Shown: positions 26,162 through 35,371, counted from the stretch's first letter. The stretch is 64,000 nucleotides of DNA from Agrobacterium fabrum str. C58 (GCF_000092025.1 NC_003064.2:1-64000), one strand, 5' to 3'. Numbers and translations: made by a program. Notes: generated from the letters alone by a model not told the origin.

Positions 26162-27891
26162 AGGAACTCTCGAAGGCCCAAGAGGAGGTTGTGGACCTGC
26201 CAGCGGAGCCGTTCGTCGTCTCGGCATGTGCAGGCAGCGGTAAGACGAAAACGGCTGTGCATCGCGTTGCAGCGATGCAGAATCGATTGACCGACCGGAT
26301 AGGGCGCATCCTCCTGTTATCGTTTTCCAACGTGGCAGTGGAAACGTTCCAGCGCGAATATGGAATGTTGGTCACTAACGACAAACGACGGATAGGGCCC
26401 ATCGTCGAAATCGACACGGTCGATGGCTTTCTCACCAAAAACCTCCTGAGACCGCACGGCCATCGCGTGATGGGCTGCGATAGGTGTCCATTCCTCGTCG
26501 ATGGGCGCGAGCCGTTCTTGAAACATTTCACTGTGTGGGACGGTTCTAAACCTGCACGGACTGCCGACCTGCGGATCACCATGGACGGAGGCAAGTTTTC
26601 CTTCAGAGTAGGAAAGTGGGCCGGGACGGCGATTTCCCGAACGCCTGCAGTAGAGGCTTTGGAAAAGCTCGGAGCAGTTGGAGCTTATACGCATGAAAGT
26701 GCCCGGTACTGGGCGTACCGTCTGCTCAACGAAGTCCCCTTCGTTCTGCGAGCCATAGCGCGTCGATATTCCCATATCCTGGTCGACGAAGCGCAGGATA
26801 TCGGAACGATCCATCAGGCGCTCCTTGAGAAGATTTCGGATGCCGGGGCTGAACTCTCGCTGATTGGCGACGTCAATCAGGGCATTTTCGAGTTCACCGG
26901 AGCGACTGGAGATTTCCTTGGAAATTATCATAGCCGAGCTGGGGTGACCGCGAAGGAATTGAACCGAAATTTCCGATCGGTGCCGTCGATAGTAAAAATC
27001 GCAAACCAGCTGTCCGGCCGAAAAGATGAGCCGGATCGAGCCGCTCCTGATGAGCTCAGTGGGGCGTTTTACATTGCAGTCGATCACGACAAGCGCGATG
27101 AGGCGCTGCTGCGGTTCAAGAAGTTTCTTGATAAAGGTAGTATTTCGCAGTCGAAGGGAGTCGTCGTCTTTCGTTCAAGCGAAGTCTTCAACACTTGGAG
27201 CGGGCCAGGCGATCCCCAAGGCCAGGGCGTTATTAAGTCTTTCGTGGCCAGTGCGAGATGGAGAGACCAAGCCAAGCGTTTTGACCAAGCTTTTTCACAG
27301 GCGTGTGCGGGGATAGTAGGTCTATTGGATGATGGCCACGGAGACCTGCTTTCGCTGATCAAAGGACAGGCGGTCTCTCAAGAGTTGCGCGGCGTTCGCC
27401 GAGAGATTTGGAATTTCGTGAAAAATCCTGCCACGGGATTGCCCGCATCGAATCTGGATGCGGTTAAAGAATGGCATCCCCAGTTGGTGGTTCGAGTGAA
27501 AGCTCTGTTGGGGCGTTTGGAAAAGCAGTACGGCTTCGTTTCCGGCGATAACCTTGGGAACCGCCTTAAGAAAACGGCGTTGCCGAACGGACCACTGGTT
27601 GAGGCTCCGGAAGGCGATGAGCCTCAGAATCTCCAATTCAGGCTTTCCACTGTTCACAAAGTTAAGGGCGAAAGCCTCGACGGCGTCATGTATGTCGCCA
27701 GTAGGAGCAACATTGAAGAATTTTTGGCGGGGACGAAAACCGAAAACGGTAAGATCGGTTACGTTGCACTGACCAGGGCGCGCAACGTCTTTGTGCTCGC
27801 GGTACCTTCCGACGCCATCGCGGCGCTAAAGCCGCTCCTAGATGCGACTGGATTCCAAGACGGGGACGTCTGCGCGCTAGCCGGTGCATGA
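26149..27891 (+). CDS. gajB: GajB-like UvrD/PcrA-family helicase (Gabija)
   Basis: A 580-aa superfamily 1 helicase. Motifs run in order: SACAGSGKTKTAVHRV (Walker A), ILLLSFSNVAVETFQ, HILVDEAQDIGTIHQALL (Walker B), LIGDVNQGIFEFTGA, ELNRNFRSVPSI, and near the C-terminus STVHKVKGESLDGVMYV and GYVALTRARNVFVLAV. In Gabija the helicase partner senses DNA ends or activates GajA. Slightly longer than well-known GajB (~500 aa). Overlap with the OLD gene shows the pair is one transcription unit. Confidence 0.85.
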   Translation: MSAVEELSKAQEEVVDLPAEPFVVSACAGSGKTKTAVHRVAAMQNRLTDRIGRILLLSFSNVAVETFQREYGMLVTNDKRRIGPIVEIDTVDGFLTKNLLRPHGHRVMGCDRCPFLVDGREPFLKHFTVWDGSKPARTADLRITMDGGKFSFRVGKWAGTAISRTPAVEALEKLGAVGAYTHESARYWAYRLLNEVPFVLRAIARRYSHILVDEAQDIGTIHQALLEKISDAGAELSLIGDVNQGIFEFTGATGDFLGNYHSRAGVTAKELNRNFRSVPSIVKIANQLSGRKDEPDRAAPDELSGAFYIAVDHDKRDEALLRFKKFLDKGSISQSKGVVVFRSSEVFNTWSGPGDPQGQGVIKSFVASARWRDQAKRFDQAFSQACAGIVGLLDDGHGDLLSLIKGQAVSQELRGVRREIWNFVKNPATGLPASNLDAVKEWHPQLVVRVKALLGRLEKQYGFVSGDNLGNRLKKTALPNGPLVEAPEGDEPQNLQFRLSTVHKVKGESLDGVMYVASRSNIEEFLAGTKTENGKIGYVALTRARNVFVLAVPSDAIAALKPLLDATGFQDGDVCALAGA

Positions 27892-27934
27892 GTTCGCTTG
27901 AACACAGGTTTTCTGGCTTTACCTCGACTAACCT

Positions 27935-28289
27935 GTCAATCAGCACGGAACACCCACCCCTTTACTTATCCAATTTTCACCCCCCTGTAGGCGATCAGCG
28001 CTTGGCCTGCCCGGCGCTCGCCGGGGTTGCAGAGGGTAGGCCGAGTGCGGGTGATGGGTTTCTTCGGCTTGGGAGCGCAAAATTTTGCGCACAGTATTGC
28101 GAGAAACATTCAGCTCTCTGGCGATCTTCTTCACCGACCAGCCCTGAACATGGAAGGCTCGTCGGACATGGGCAATCGTATCCACTCTCTTCAACTCCCT
28201 ACTCCATCCGCTGTGAAAAGCCGGATGGTCGGATGGAATCCAGAGGGGGTCAAAATTGGATAAGTATCACCCCGCCAGAGGGGTCAACA
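27935..28289. mobile_element. deleted IS21-family element (about 355 bp)
   Basis: Near-identical 21-bp inverted repeats (27964-27984 and 28245-28265, one mismatch; ACTTATCCAATTTT-x-ACCCCC) flank only the 5' end of an istA-like gene. The right end carries a second related motif (TGACCCCTCTGG repeated about 29 bp apart), typical of IS21 multiple terminal repeats, and probably terminates at 28289 (…TCAACA). Outer limits are inferred. No istB is present, so it is non-autonomous. Confidence 0.6.
27940..28194 (-). pseudogene. truncated IS21-type transposase IstA (N-terminal part)
   Basis: The 84-codon frame starts MKRVDTIAHVRRAFHVQGWS and continues KKIARELNVSRNTVRKILRS, the IstA helix-turn-helix, then is lost after residue ~55, where it runs into the opposite terminal repeat. 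The catalytic DDE domain is absent. Inactive. Confidence 0.65.
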
Positions 28290-28293
28290 TTCC

Positions 28294-28535
28294 ATGCTTA
28301 AACACACCTTGTGCGAGGTGGCGCTCGACCACGGGATCGAGACATTGGTATCTAACTACGAACCCCATTTGAAGCGACTCTATGAACGCGCCGGCGCGGA
28401 ACTAGAGGAGCTTGGCCGAGCAACGGGATTCGGACGGTTTCCCGTTTGCTGCGGCATATTCGAGGTCTCCGCCCGAATTCTCAGGCAGATGCGAACTAAA
28501 CTGGAGGTGTCCGAGCCTCTTTACCGACGCAGCCA
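28294..28535 (+). pseudogene. 3' fragment of a LuxI-family autoinducer synthase
   Basis: The frame reads HTLCEVALDHGIETLVSNYE, then LKRLYERAGAELEELGRATG and a final FEVSARILRQMRTKL. This resembles the C-terminal third of LuxI/TraI acyl-homoserine lactone synthases (the helix-turn before a G-x-x-x-x-LG stretch, then the late 'E-x-x-x-x-MR'). The catalytic N-terminal arginine/acidic residues are missing, since the gene begins at the IS21 end at 28289. Alternative: another GNAT-fold gene. After ~28535 similarity fades; 28536-28824 holds nothing I can support. Confidence 0.45.
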
Positions 28536-28824
28536 TCCTACTCGACGGCAGACGGGCCAGCCGACAGTTCGTGGCGAAAAGCTTTCCGAACGTCTGCAAG
28601 CTGATATCAGCGATATTCAGTCGGACCAGCCGGATCCAGTCCAATCCCGCTCTCTTGTGATGGCGTCCTGGCCCAGTCCCAGATCTTCCACGATCAACCC
28701 GTGAAGGGTCCGCTAGCGAGCTGCGGCCGCTTGGCTTCGCCTGCGCGGTGATCGCGCCCGGGACCACGCCTTTTTAGGAGCCATCGAGCGGGAATTGGCC
28801 CGCTCCCAGATGGAGCCTTCAATT

Positions 28825-29379
28825 TCACATGATCTCACGCTCGCACAGTCCCACGCCTTCCAGCTTTGCTGCGAACCGCTTTTCGACCGCCTCCAGCATC
28901 ATGTCGCGCACGTCAGAGCCGGAGATGCCCGCGTTGGCGGCCGCCGTCCAGGCGATGATATCCCAGTCGAAAGCGTCGATGATGAAGGCGAGACGGATGA
29001 CCTCGCCGTTCCAGCAAGTGAACTCCAGCCCATCCGAGCACCAGCGCAAGTTCGAGCGCACGACCATCACCTTGCCGTCGTGGAGGCGGCCCTTGCGAAC
29101 GGCTGTGTGCTTCTCGAGCAGCATCGCGTGGTTGCCCATAATGCGATGAACCCGTTTAGCGTTGACGACAGGCTTATCGGCGGCTCGCCCTTCGCGATTG
29201 AGGAGCGCGGCGATCCGCCGATAGCCATAGGTTGGCATTTGATCCACCAGCCTGCGGATGATGGGCAAAATCTCTGCATCCTCGACCTTGTTGTATGGCC
29301 CACGCGGCTTTGATTTGCCTTTCAGCCGCTCGATGAGGTTGGATCGGGAGACGCCCAGCGTGTCTGCGACGGTCTTCAT
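28825..29379 (-). pseudogene. IS3-family transposase OrfB, 3' truncated
   Basis: The 184-codon frame shows the OrfB start region (GVSRSNLIERLKGKSKPRGP, PTYGYRRIAALLNREG, and the first catalytic aspartate in WCSDGLEFTCWNGEVIRL plus FIIDAFDWDIIAW). It stops after DMMLEAVEKRF, before the second D and the E. A complete OrfB is about 280-300 aa. Overlaps orfA by 4 bp as in IS2-group elements, where a -1 frameshift makes the full transposase. Confidence 0.8.
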
Positions 29380-29753
29380 CGCGAACCGTCCTTCGGCAAC
29401 AAGATCGGCCGCGATATCCGTTTTTTTGGTAAGGGCTTCGCGGAGGATTCGACCTCCATCGTCTTGCGACTGAGCATGCGCTCCAACTCCCGGACGCGAT
29501 CCTCCAGTTTCTTCACTTCCGAATTCCCGACAACCGGCTCGTCAGAATCCACGGCTGCAGCACCTCCCTCGCTCAAGAGCCTGCGCCACCGATAAAGCAA
29601 ATTGGGCGCGACGCCATGACGGCGAGCGGTCGAAGATACCGTCTCGCCGGGTAAGAAACTCTGCTCAATGATTGTCAGCTTTTGCTCGGTTGTCCACCGC
29701 CTGGGGCGAACATCACCCGTCAGCAATTCAACGTGTCGATACTCGTTAGACAT
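29376..29753 (-). CDS. IS3-family transposase OrfA (IS2 group)
   Basis: A 125-aa OrfA with the N-terminal helix-turn-helix (RRWTTEQKLTIIEQSFLPGE then VSSTARRHGVAPNLLYRWRR) and a leucine-zipper-like coiled coil (VKKLEDRVRELERMLSRKTM). It binds the IS ends in complete elements. The partner OrfB downstream is truncated and the terminal repeats were not identified, so the element is probably immobile. Confidence 0.8.
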   Translation of the reverse strand: MSNEYRHVELLTGDVRPRRWTTEQKLTIIEQSFLPGETVSSTARRHGVAPNLLYRWRRLLSEGGAAAVDSDEPVVGNSEVKKLEDRVRELERMLSRKTMEVESSAKPLPKKRISRPILLPKDGSR

Positions 29754-29923
29754 AAGCCTATAACCAAGCCTGTGCTTGAGCCTTTCTGCTTATGCAGACT
29801 GTCCGGTCGAAATGGGGGGCAGTTCAAAAAGATATAACCGAAGCAGTGAGCAAACATACGCTGTGGTTGACAACAACTACCACTATAGGTTTCGCTCAAT
29901 ATCGACATTCACAGGATCAGAGC

Positions 29924-30694
29924 ATGGCATCCGCACTCGCTGAATATTTTACGCTCAACTACATTGGGTTCACTGTTGGAGTGCTTTCAGCACTATTCTC
30001 AATTTACGCCTACGTTCGTACACGCGAACGTTTCGGTATGACATACCAAGCATTCGATGAAACAATCGTCGGAGGTGAAAGCCCAACTCTATTCGATGAC
30101 AGGATTGAAATCCGGTTTGACGACATGGTGATAGATCGTGTCAACAAAACTACTTTTTGGATTTGGAATAGCGGAAACAAGACAATAAACGTCTCGGACA
30201 TTGCGCTACATGATCCCCTTGTTATTGCTCTCCCACACGGGAGCACGATCCTACAAATGAGTACTCGGAGTAAAACACTGGCGAATGCAGTTCGCGTTAA
30301 TCTGTTCGCATCAGACAGGGTTTTTCCAACGTTTGACTTCCTTGATCCCAATCAGGGGTTTGTATGTGAAATTCTGCATACAGCAGAGAAGAATTCTTTG
30401 AGTTTGCAAGGCACAATCAAGGGCGGCGGAAAAATCTTAAACTATAAAGACCGCGACTCTTGGCTGAGCATCTTATCCACTCTGCCGAAAGTGTTTGTAA
30501 ATTTTGCAGGGATGGGTTTCACCGTTCTGGTAGCAAACTTAATCACATCGCCAATCCCGAGTAATTACGAATTGCTAAAACCGTTGCTGTTCGTAACAAT
30601 GTTCATTGTTTTGGCTGGATCGTTTTTCGCCGCCGTCGATAGGCTCCTTGAAAGAAGAAAAAAACAAGTCCCGCCATACTCACTAAACGACTGA
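29924..30694 (+). CDS. unrecognised membrane protein, candidate accessory/defence gene
   Basis: A 256-aa protein with one N-terminal transmembrane helix (IGFTVGVLSALFSIYAYVRT, residues ~12-31), a ~150-residue mostly beta soluble domain, and two further hydrophobic helices close to the C-terminus (around VFVNFAGMGFTVLVANLI and LLFVTMFIVLAGSFFAAV). The sequence is AT-richer than the backbone. The frame is open from 29792, but the first 44 codons look unlike protein and begin in IS-flanking DNA, so ATG 29924 is preferred. No family recognised. Confidence 0.5.
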   Translation: MASALAEYFTLNYIGFTVGVLSALFSIYAYVRTRERFGMTYQAFDETIVGGESPTLFDDRIEIRFDDMVIDRVNKTTFWIWNSGNKTINVSDIALHDPLVIALPHGSTILQMSTRSKTLANAVRVNLFASDRVFPTFDFLDPNQGFVCEILHTAEKNSLSLQGTIKGGGKILNYKDRDSWLSILSTLPKVFVNFAGMGFTVLVANLITSPIPSNYELLKPLLFVTMFIVLAGSFFAAVDRLLERRKKQVPPYSLND

Positions 30695-30854
30695 GCACCC
30701 TTGGATGCGTCGGAGTATTCGAATGACCTGTCCGCTCCCCATTCCGATCCTCTAGAGGTCCGCTCAACGCTTTAGCAATCGCTGCTAGCGTACCTCTATC
30801 AATTGCCGTTGACAACTCAAGGCAACCAAAGATGCGTCAGAAAGACCAGAATGA

Positions 30855-31397
30855 ATGATACCGAACGCACCTACGGATAATCTCTACAAATTCGTCACTG
30901 TATTAGGCGTTGCGCTAATGATATTCTGCGCATGGTCGTCAACCGAAGTTGTTAAGCGCGTTGATGAAGCAAACGTTGATCAAATAATCCGAGAGATTCG
31001 AGACGGAGTGGATCAAGCCGCAGCAGAGGTAGACGCGGCCACGCTGAAAGAGCATGCCAGCATCCCCAGAGATCAGTTGACGGCTGAACAAAATACATTG
31101 ATCAACGAGGCACTTGAACGAACAGTGGAACGTTTAGGTGTTTTGGTAAAAAATATGAAAGATGATCTGCGACCTACGATGCGCTTGCAGCAGAGCAAGA
31201 GCGAACTATTAATGTATCGGATTGGCGCTGGTTTGGGTGCTGTGATTGCCGCAATCGGCATCGCTGCTTGGTATTTCCTGCATCAACGTTATCAAGACGC
31301 CATCCTGCGTCGTCAGTTCGCCACTAGTTCACAGGCTGCCATTGTTGAAGCCGAGCGAGTACACATAGCACCTGTCGACCATCTCAACACGCGGTGA
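30855..31397 (+). CDS. unrecognised membrane protein with two helices and a coiled coil
   Basis: A 180-aa protein. The N-terminal hydrophobic helix (FVTVLGVALMIFCAW, residues ~13-27) and a second near residues 122-145 (IGAGLGAVIAAIGIAAWYFL) bracket a charged, probably helical periplasmic or cytoplasmic segment. It follows another unrecognised membrane gene on the same strand after a 160-bp gap. No known family; composition suggests recent acquisition with its neighbours. Confidence 0.5.
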   Translation: MIPNAPTDNLYKFVTVLGVALMIFCAWSSTEVVKRVDEANVDQIIREIRDGVDQAAAEVDAATLKEHASIPRDQLTAEQNTLINEALERTVERLGVLVKNMKDDLRPTMRLQQSKSELLMYRIGAGLGAVIAAIGIAAWYFLHQRYQDAILRRQFATSSQAAIVEAERVHIAPVDHLNTR

Positions 31398-31457
31398 CGG
31401 CCCCTAAGAACACGGACCTTAGTCGAGCAAAATTCTGATCGTTTTGTCGCTACATAC

Positions 31458-32576
31458 TTATCGAGCCAACGTTGTAAGAAAATCATCGATTTTCTCCGCT
31501 AAAATCGAAATAACTTCCTCATTGGCGATCTTCCTTTCGAGCATTTTGATCAGTTCGTCCTGCGTAATCATTATGATCAATTTACCCATCTCTCTCAGAG
31601 CACCCTGTCGAGCATGCAGTGCACCTTTGTTCTCTCCCTTTCTGGCGATAAGAATTGCCACCGAACGCAAAGCGTTCGTGAATAGGTATTTTTCAGTTGA
31701 ATAGATCTCGGATTGGCTGATCTGCCTCGGATAATTCTTAACCTCGAAAACAACGTAACGAGAGCGAAAATCATCACGCAACGAGTTCCAGAAGGGGTTT
31801 TCTGATTTGATACTCGCTATGAAGTCGAGCCTATGGAAGCCATCCGATATTCGATGCTGATCTTTAAATTCACCAAAATCTTCTTCGAACAATTCCTTTA
31901 TCGCCTCCAAGCACAAACGCTCATATGCTCTTGCCCCCTTTGGTCCAGCGCGAGATTCCTCGATTCTTTCAATAAGATTCCGAATTCGGCTAGTAGTTTG
32001 CTCATACTCTTTCTGATGAGCGCGCTTTGTATCCTCAACGTTTCTTATCTCAACCCCTTCAACCGGCGGGATTGTTGACACAGATGGAGGAGTTGGCGAA
32101 CAATTAAATGGGTCGTTTTCACGCGCAGAGTGAGGCGAGGCCGTTTCGAGCCTCGACACTCGCATGAGTTCAATTAGGTCTCTGTAAATTGCATCAAACG
32201 GTGCGGATAAAACGAGAAGGTCGTGGATATCAACGATTTCTATTCGACCGTCTACCAAAGTTTGATCTCTAAGGGTCTTAGGTACCGCTATCGACAAAAC
32301 TAATTTTCCTCTGGAAAGTCGGCGTTTATCTAGCGCGTCAGTTAATTGCGCGACCGCACCTGTCATAACCCGGCTTGACGGCGTTGATGCCCTGTAAAAT
32401 TTAACCTCAACACCGATATCCTCCCTGCCATCGTTCATGACGAAATCAGGTGATCTAAAAATGTCGTTCGCATGAATTCTGTAGTCTTCCGCCTTCTCTA
32501 CAAGACGGTTTCCGTTCGCCTCGTATAGTCTTTCAACAATTTCTTCGAACCGCGTGTAAAAGGTTATATTTTGCAT
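31458..32576 (-). CDS. protein with two PD-(D/E)XK-like nuclease motifs
   Basis: A 372-aa protein that appears to contain two restriction-endonuclease-like folds. In the N-terminal half D44 is followed by E57-V-K59 (SPDFVMNDGREDIGVEVKF). In the C-terminal half HRLDFIAS (D near 253) is followed by E278-V-K280 (YVVFEVKNYPR). Between them lies a charged linker of low conservation. Both fit the D...ExK pattern of Mrr-like nucleases, and no methylase is nearby. It is read in the same direction as the upstream membrane and SIR2 genes after a 195-bp gap, and is a likely effector. Confidence 0.6.
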   Translation of the reverse strand: MQNITFYTRFEEIVERLYEANGNRLVEKAEDYRIHANDIFRSPDFVMNDGREDIGVEVKFYRASTPSSRVMTGAVAQLTDALDKRRLSRGKLVLSIAVPKTLRDQTLVDGRIEIVDIHDLLVLSAPFDAIYRDLIELMRVSRLETASPHSARENDPFNCSPTPPSVSTIPPVEGVEIRNVEDTKRAHQKEYEQTTSRIRNLIERIEESRAGPKGARAYERLCLEAIKELFEEDFGEFKDQHRISDGFHRLDFIASIKSENPFWNSLRDDFRSRYVVFEVKNYPRQISQSEIYSTEKYLFTNALRSVAILIARKGENKGALHARQGALREMGKLIIMITQDELIKMLERKIANEEVISILAEKIDDFLTTLAR

Positions 32577-32771
32577 CGAATCCCCAACCCCAAATGTTCT
32601 CAGATTTTCTATCAGAGGGTTGGAGCGCAGATATAAAGATTATTTTGCTCAAAGGGGGTGTATGCACTTCATTTTTGCCCTAATCGTCGAAGCAGACGCA
32701 CAACTTGGCCGGTAGGTTTGCAAGCACCGGCTGTTATGTCGCTGTTACTTGAACGTCCGAGTGGCAGGAGT

Positions 32772-33533
32772 TTAACCGTATACCTTTATGCTGTCTGGCA
32801 GTTTTAGGTATGACTTGAAACGTTCATACAGCGGTGTCTCACGGAGATTTTCGTATAGCGTTACTCTGCACTTAGTTTCTTCGTCGTAGGCCTCCAGTAA
32901 CGCATTCTCGTCCTGATTTGACCAAGACTGCCTGTTTCTCTTTGGCTCGTTCTGAGCAATGAAGCCCAATTGCATTCTAAGACGAAATGAAGTTTCAAGA
33001 AGAGACAAAATCCACTCCTGAACATCGTCGGGGTAGACAAATTGGGCATCATAAAACGCCAACTTCAAGTTCACTAACGTATCGTCTGTGACATTTGCCA
33101 TCAACTCCTCTCCAGCGGCCATCAATCTATCAAAGACTAACTTGCGCTTGTCATAGAGGGCAATTTTGTGGTTCGTCTGGATACTTGCATAGTTCAGGGC
33201 CGCTTCTTTCAGTCTGGCCTCTTCGTTTTTCCTACTGTCTTCAATCGCCAATCGAAGTTGTTCGCGCTGCAGAAAGTAAGTCGCAGCCAGACCAATGAAT
33301 GCTAGGGGAGCAAAAACGCCTGCTAGGAAATCGCCTAGTGTACTCAGTCCTGCGCAATCGGTCAGCCTCTTCAACAAGATGCCCGAATAACCATCGTCAC
33401 CACAGATGTCCTGCAAGGTATCCAACTGAACAACCCGAAGCACGATCAAAATCAATGCAATGAGAATGACGGCTCCAATTATCGTCGCCTTACGACCAAC
33501 GACATGACCATATGAATTAGTGTTGTCGCTCAA
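32772..33533 (-). CDS. membrane-anchored coiled-coil protein next to SIR2 gene
   Basis: A 253-aa protein with two N-terminal transmembrane helices (ATIIGAVILIALILIVLRVV, residues ~15-34, and FLAGVFAPLAFIGLAATYFL, ~68-87). A long coiled coil follows (QREQLRLAIEDSRKNEEARL onward), then a helical C-terminal domain. No enzyme motif. It lies 31 bp after the SIR2-like gene and is almost certainly in its operon; a membrane sensor or pore partner is a reasonable guess. Similar two-helix, coiled-coil proteins accompany various defence genes, but the exact family was not recognised. Confidence 0.55.
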   Translation of the reverse strand: MSDNTNSYGHVVGRKATIIGAVILIALILIVLRVVQLDTLQDICGDDGYSGILLKRLTDCAGLSTLGDFLAGVFAPLAFIGLAATYFLQREQLRLAIEDSRKNEEARLKEAALNYASIQTNHKIALYDKRKLVFDRLMAAGEELMANVTDDTLVNLKLAFYDAQFVYPDDVQEWILSLLETSFRLRMQLGFIAQNEPKRNRQSWSNQDENALLEAYDEETKCRVTLYENLRETPLYERFKSYLKLPDSIKVYG

Positions 33534-33564
33534 ACCCTGCCCCGTTGACTCAGTGTGAAATCAT

Positions 33565-34740
33565 TTACTTGATATACGGTGAGTAGCGCTCGACCTTCGA
33601 AACCATTCCGCGCATTTCCTGTTCCAGACGGATATACCGTTGAATGAAAGAACTAAAATTCATGTCGTGTATTCGGAACAACTCAGCACAGCCAACGCCA
33701 AACTCTAAGTTCACGCGGCTTAACCAGCCTCTATGTTCTGGCTCATCTATAAAAAGGTCGAGGATTCGGCGCGTCAGTGTTTCTTTGATCTGTGGATAGA
33801 GACCAAAACAGGTTGCATATATATTTTTAGGGTGAGCGCTGCCGTTAAAACGGGTCTTCACTCGCAATAAATCCAAGTTCTGATTATTGAAGCCGAACCC
33901 TAAGAAAATCAGGTTTTTGCACTCTGCAATTGCCTCGTGGATGCTCCACACCTTGGTCGCATCGTGCGCTTGTTCCGTATATGTGTGAATGTGGTCCGCG
34001 ATCAAAGAGATCTCTTTGGGTTGGTGTAGAGCCGAGCCAAAGCCCAGACGATCCTTTCCGGGACTTCCTGACACCAACGCCAGTTCACCAAGATAACCGT
34101 AAGGGTGAATGATCTTGATATTATTTTTTACGACTCTTAGCGCGGTCTCAATAGATATTCGGTAAGCGTCTGCGATTGTTTCTGCCAGATACACCTCAAT
34201 GCAACGATCATAGTTAAAGCAGATTATGGTGATGTCCTTGCCGAGATCGTTGTAATCTGCCACTCCATCTGAAAGTATTCGGAAAAAGTGGCCGATCCAC
34301 GTGTAGTCTGGATTGATGAGTTTCTTTCCAGCGTTCTCAAGCACCAGATTTGGATCTCCCGCGAACTCGGGCCACGTCAGCGTTGAGAGAGAAGAGTTGC
34401 GTTCGGCCTTTAAGACCTCCAGTGCAATAAGAACCTTGCCCCAATATGAGATGTTCGCGTCTGCTCCGTGTCGATGAATGAATGCGTCGATACTGACGGC
34501 AGTTTGTATGCCTTCGTGGATGTCGTGGAGGGCTTTTTTTGCCGCACTCTCTTCAGCGCCAACCTTACATTTTGTGTATAAAAGTTCTCGCAGCAGTCCG
34601 TGGCTTGGGTTATCGCGATCATCGCTCTCAAACATCGCGGTCTTCTTGATCTCCGCAGCAAGACCCGATCCCACAGGTAATCCGAACTCGGCGCTTGCTC
34701 CAGCACCGATTACGAACGTTGTCTTTTCTCGGAAAGCCAT
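33565..34740 (-). CDS. SIR2-like NAD-hydrolase domain protein, candidate defence effector
   Basis: A 391-aa protein with the divergent SIR2 fold seen in anti-phage systems. The NAD-binding loop is FVIGAGASAEFGLPVGSGLA (residues ~9-28), with ITIICFNYDRCIEVYL near 200, IKIIHPYGYLG near 240 (the usual catalytic H region), and NLIFLGFGFNNQNLDLL near 300. Defence SIR2 proteins deplete NAD on infection. It is the first gene of a minus-strand run with the membrane protein and the double-nuclease protein. No Thoeris, DSR or AVAST partner is evident, so the combination is not one I can name. Confidence 0.75.
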   Translation of the reverse strand: MAFREKTTFVIGAGASAEFGLPVGSGLAAEIKKTAMFESDDRDNPSHGLLRELLYTKCKVGAEESAAKKALHDIHEGIQTAVSIDAFIHRHGADANISYWGKVLIALEVLKAERNSSLSTLTWPEFAGDPNLVLENAGKKLINPDYTWIGHFFRILSDGVADYNDLGKDITIICFNYDRCIEVYLAETIADAYRISIETALRVVKNNIKIIHPYGYLGELALVSGSPGKDRLGFGSALHQPKEISLIADHIHTYTEQAHDATKVWSIHEAIAECKNLIFLGFGFNNQNLDLLRVKTRFNGSAHPKNIYATCFGLYPQIKETLTRRILDLFIDEPEHRGWLSRVNLEFGVGCAELFRIHDMNFSSFIQRYIRLEQEMRGMVSKVERYSPYIK

Positions 34741-34987
34741 TGCGATCTATCCTGCCCCGCTTGAACGCATAGTCGCGAGAAACCACGCCAACTGCAACCA
34801 ATTACCTGGCGCCTCCACAAGCAAGTTTGAATTGTTTCTCTAAAGAGCCATTTCGAACGAAGGCTACGGGCTTCACTGAAAGTGAAGGATTTAGGTAAAA
34901 TTTTACCGTTATAAGCAACGTATTTGCAATATATCTGAATACTCCAAGTTTTTATTAGCGATACATTCCGACAAATCTATGGTTAAC

Positions 34988-35371
34988 TCAAATTAATACT
35001 TGTAATGTGTCATCGGCTGTGAGGGAAACGATTATCGGCTTAAACGTGGAGGCATCCAATGTGGTGTCTGTCACACTCAAGGCACGGCAGGTCACATACG
35101 AGTTCGTTGCGCGTCTTTGCGACGCAGCGGTCAAGTTGGGACAGGCCATCCTTCCACATCCGTTCGAGGACCGACCTGAACTGAGCATCGTAATGGCTGT
35201 GCTTCCGAGATAAGCCTGCGGACCATGGAATGATCGAGCCCGAAACGCAAACCAACCTCTCGGTAGCTGTGCTTGCCGTCGCCGTGATACGACACGACCT
35301 CCTGCTTGAATGTGCTGCTGTATTTGGACATGCAAAACCCCCGAAGTTGGGTGTCCAACTTTCGGGGGTCA
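34988..35371 (-). mobile_element. IS3-family (IS150-group) end and frameshifted OrfA remnant
   Basis: The outer end is TGACCCCCGAAAGTTGGAC reading inward from 35371, followed by a nearly exact inverted echo (GTTGGACACCCAACTTCGGG), as in IS150-group IRs. OrfA begins at ATG 35331 (MSKYSSTFKQEVVSYHGDGK), continues to SMVRRLI and then switches frame (SRKHSHYDAQFRSVLERMWK). It is cut off by ~35040; OrfB is absent. The remaining bases to 34988 and the gap 34741-34987 (AT-rich) hold no supported gene. Confidence 0.65.

Noticed and set aside
27964..28265. Inverted pair considered as two CRISPR repeats
   Set aside because: The copies are inverted, only two exist, and they fit IS21 termini. No CRISPR array or cas gene was seen in the window.
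30010..30351. 113-codon minus-strand frame
   Set aside because: Shadow of the membrane-protein gene at 29924; no independent features.
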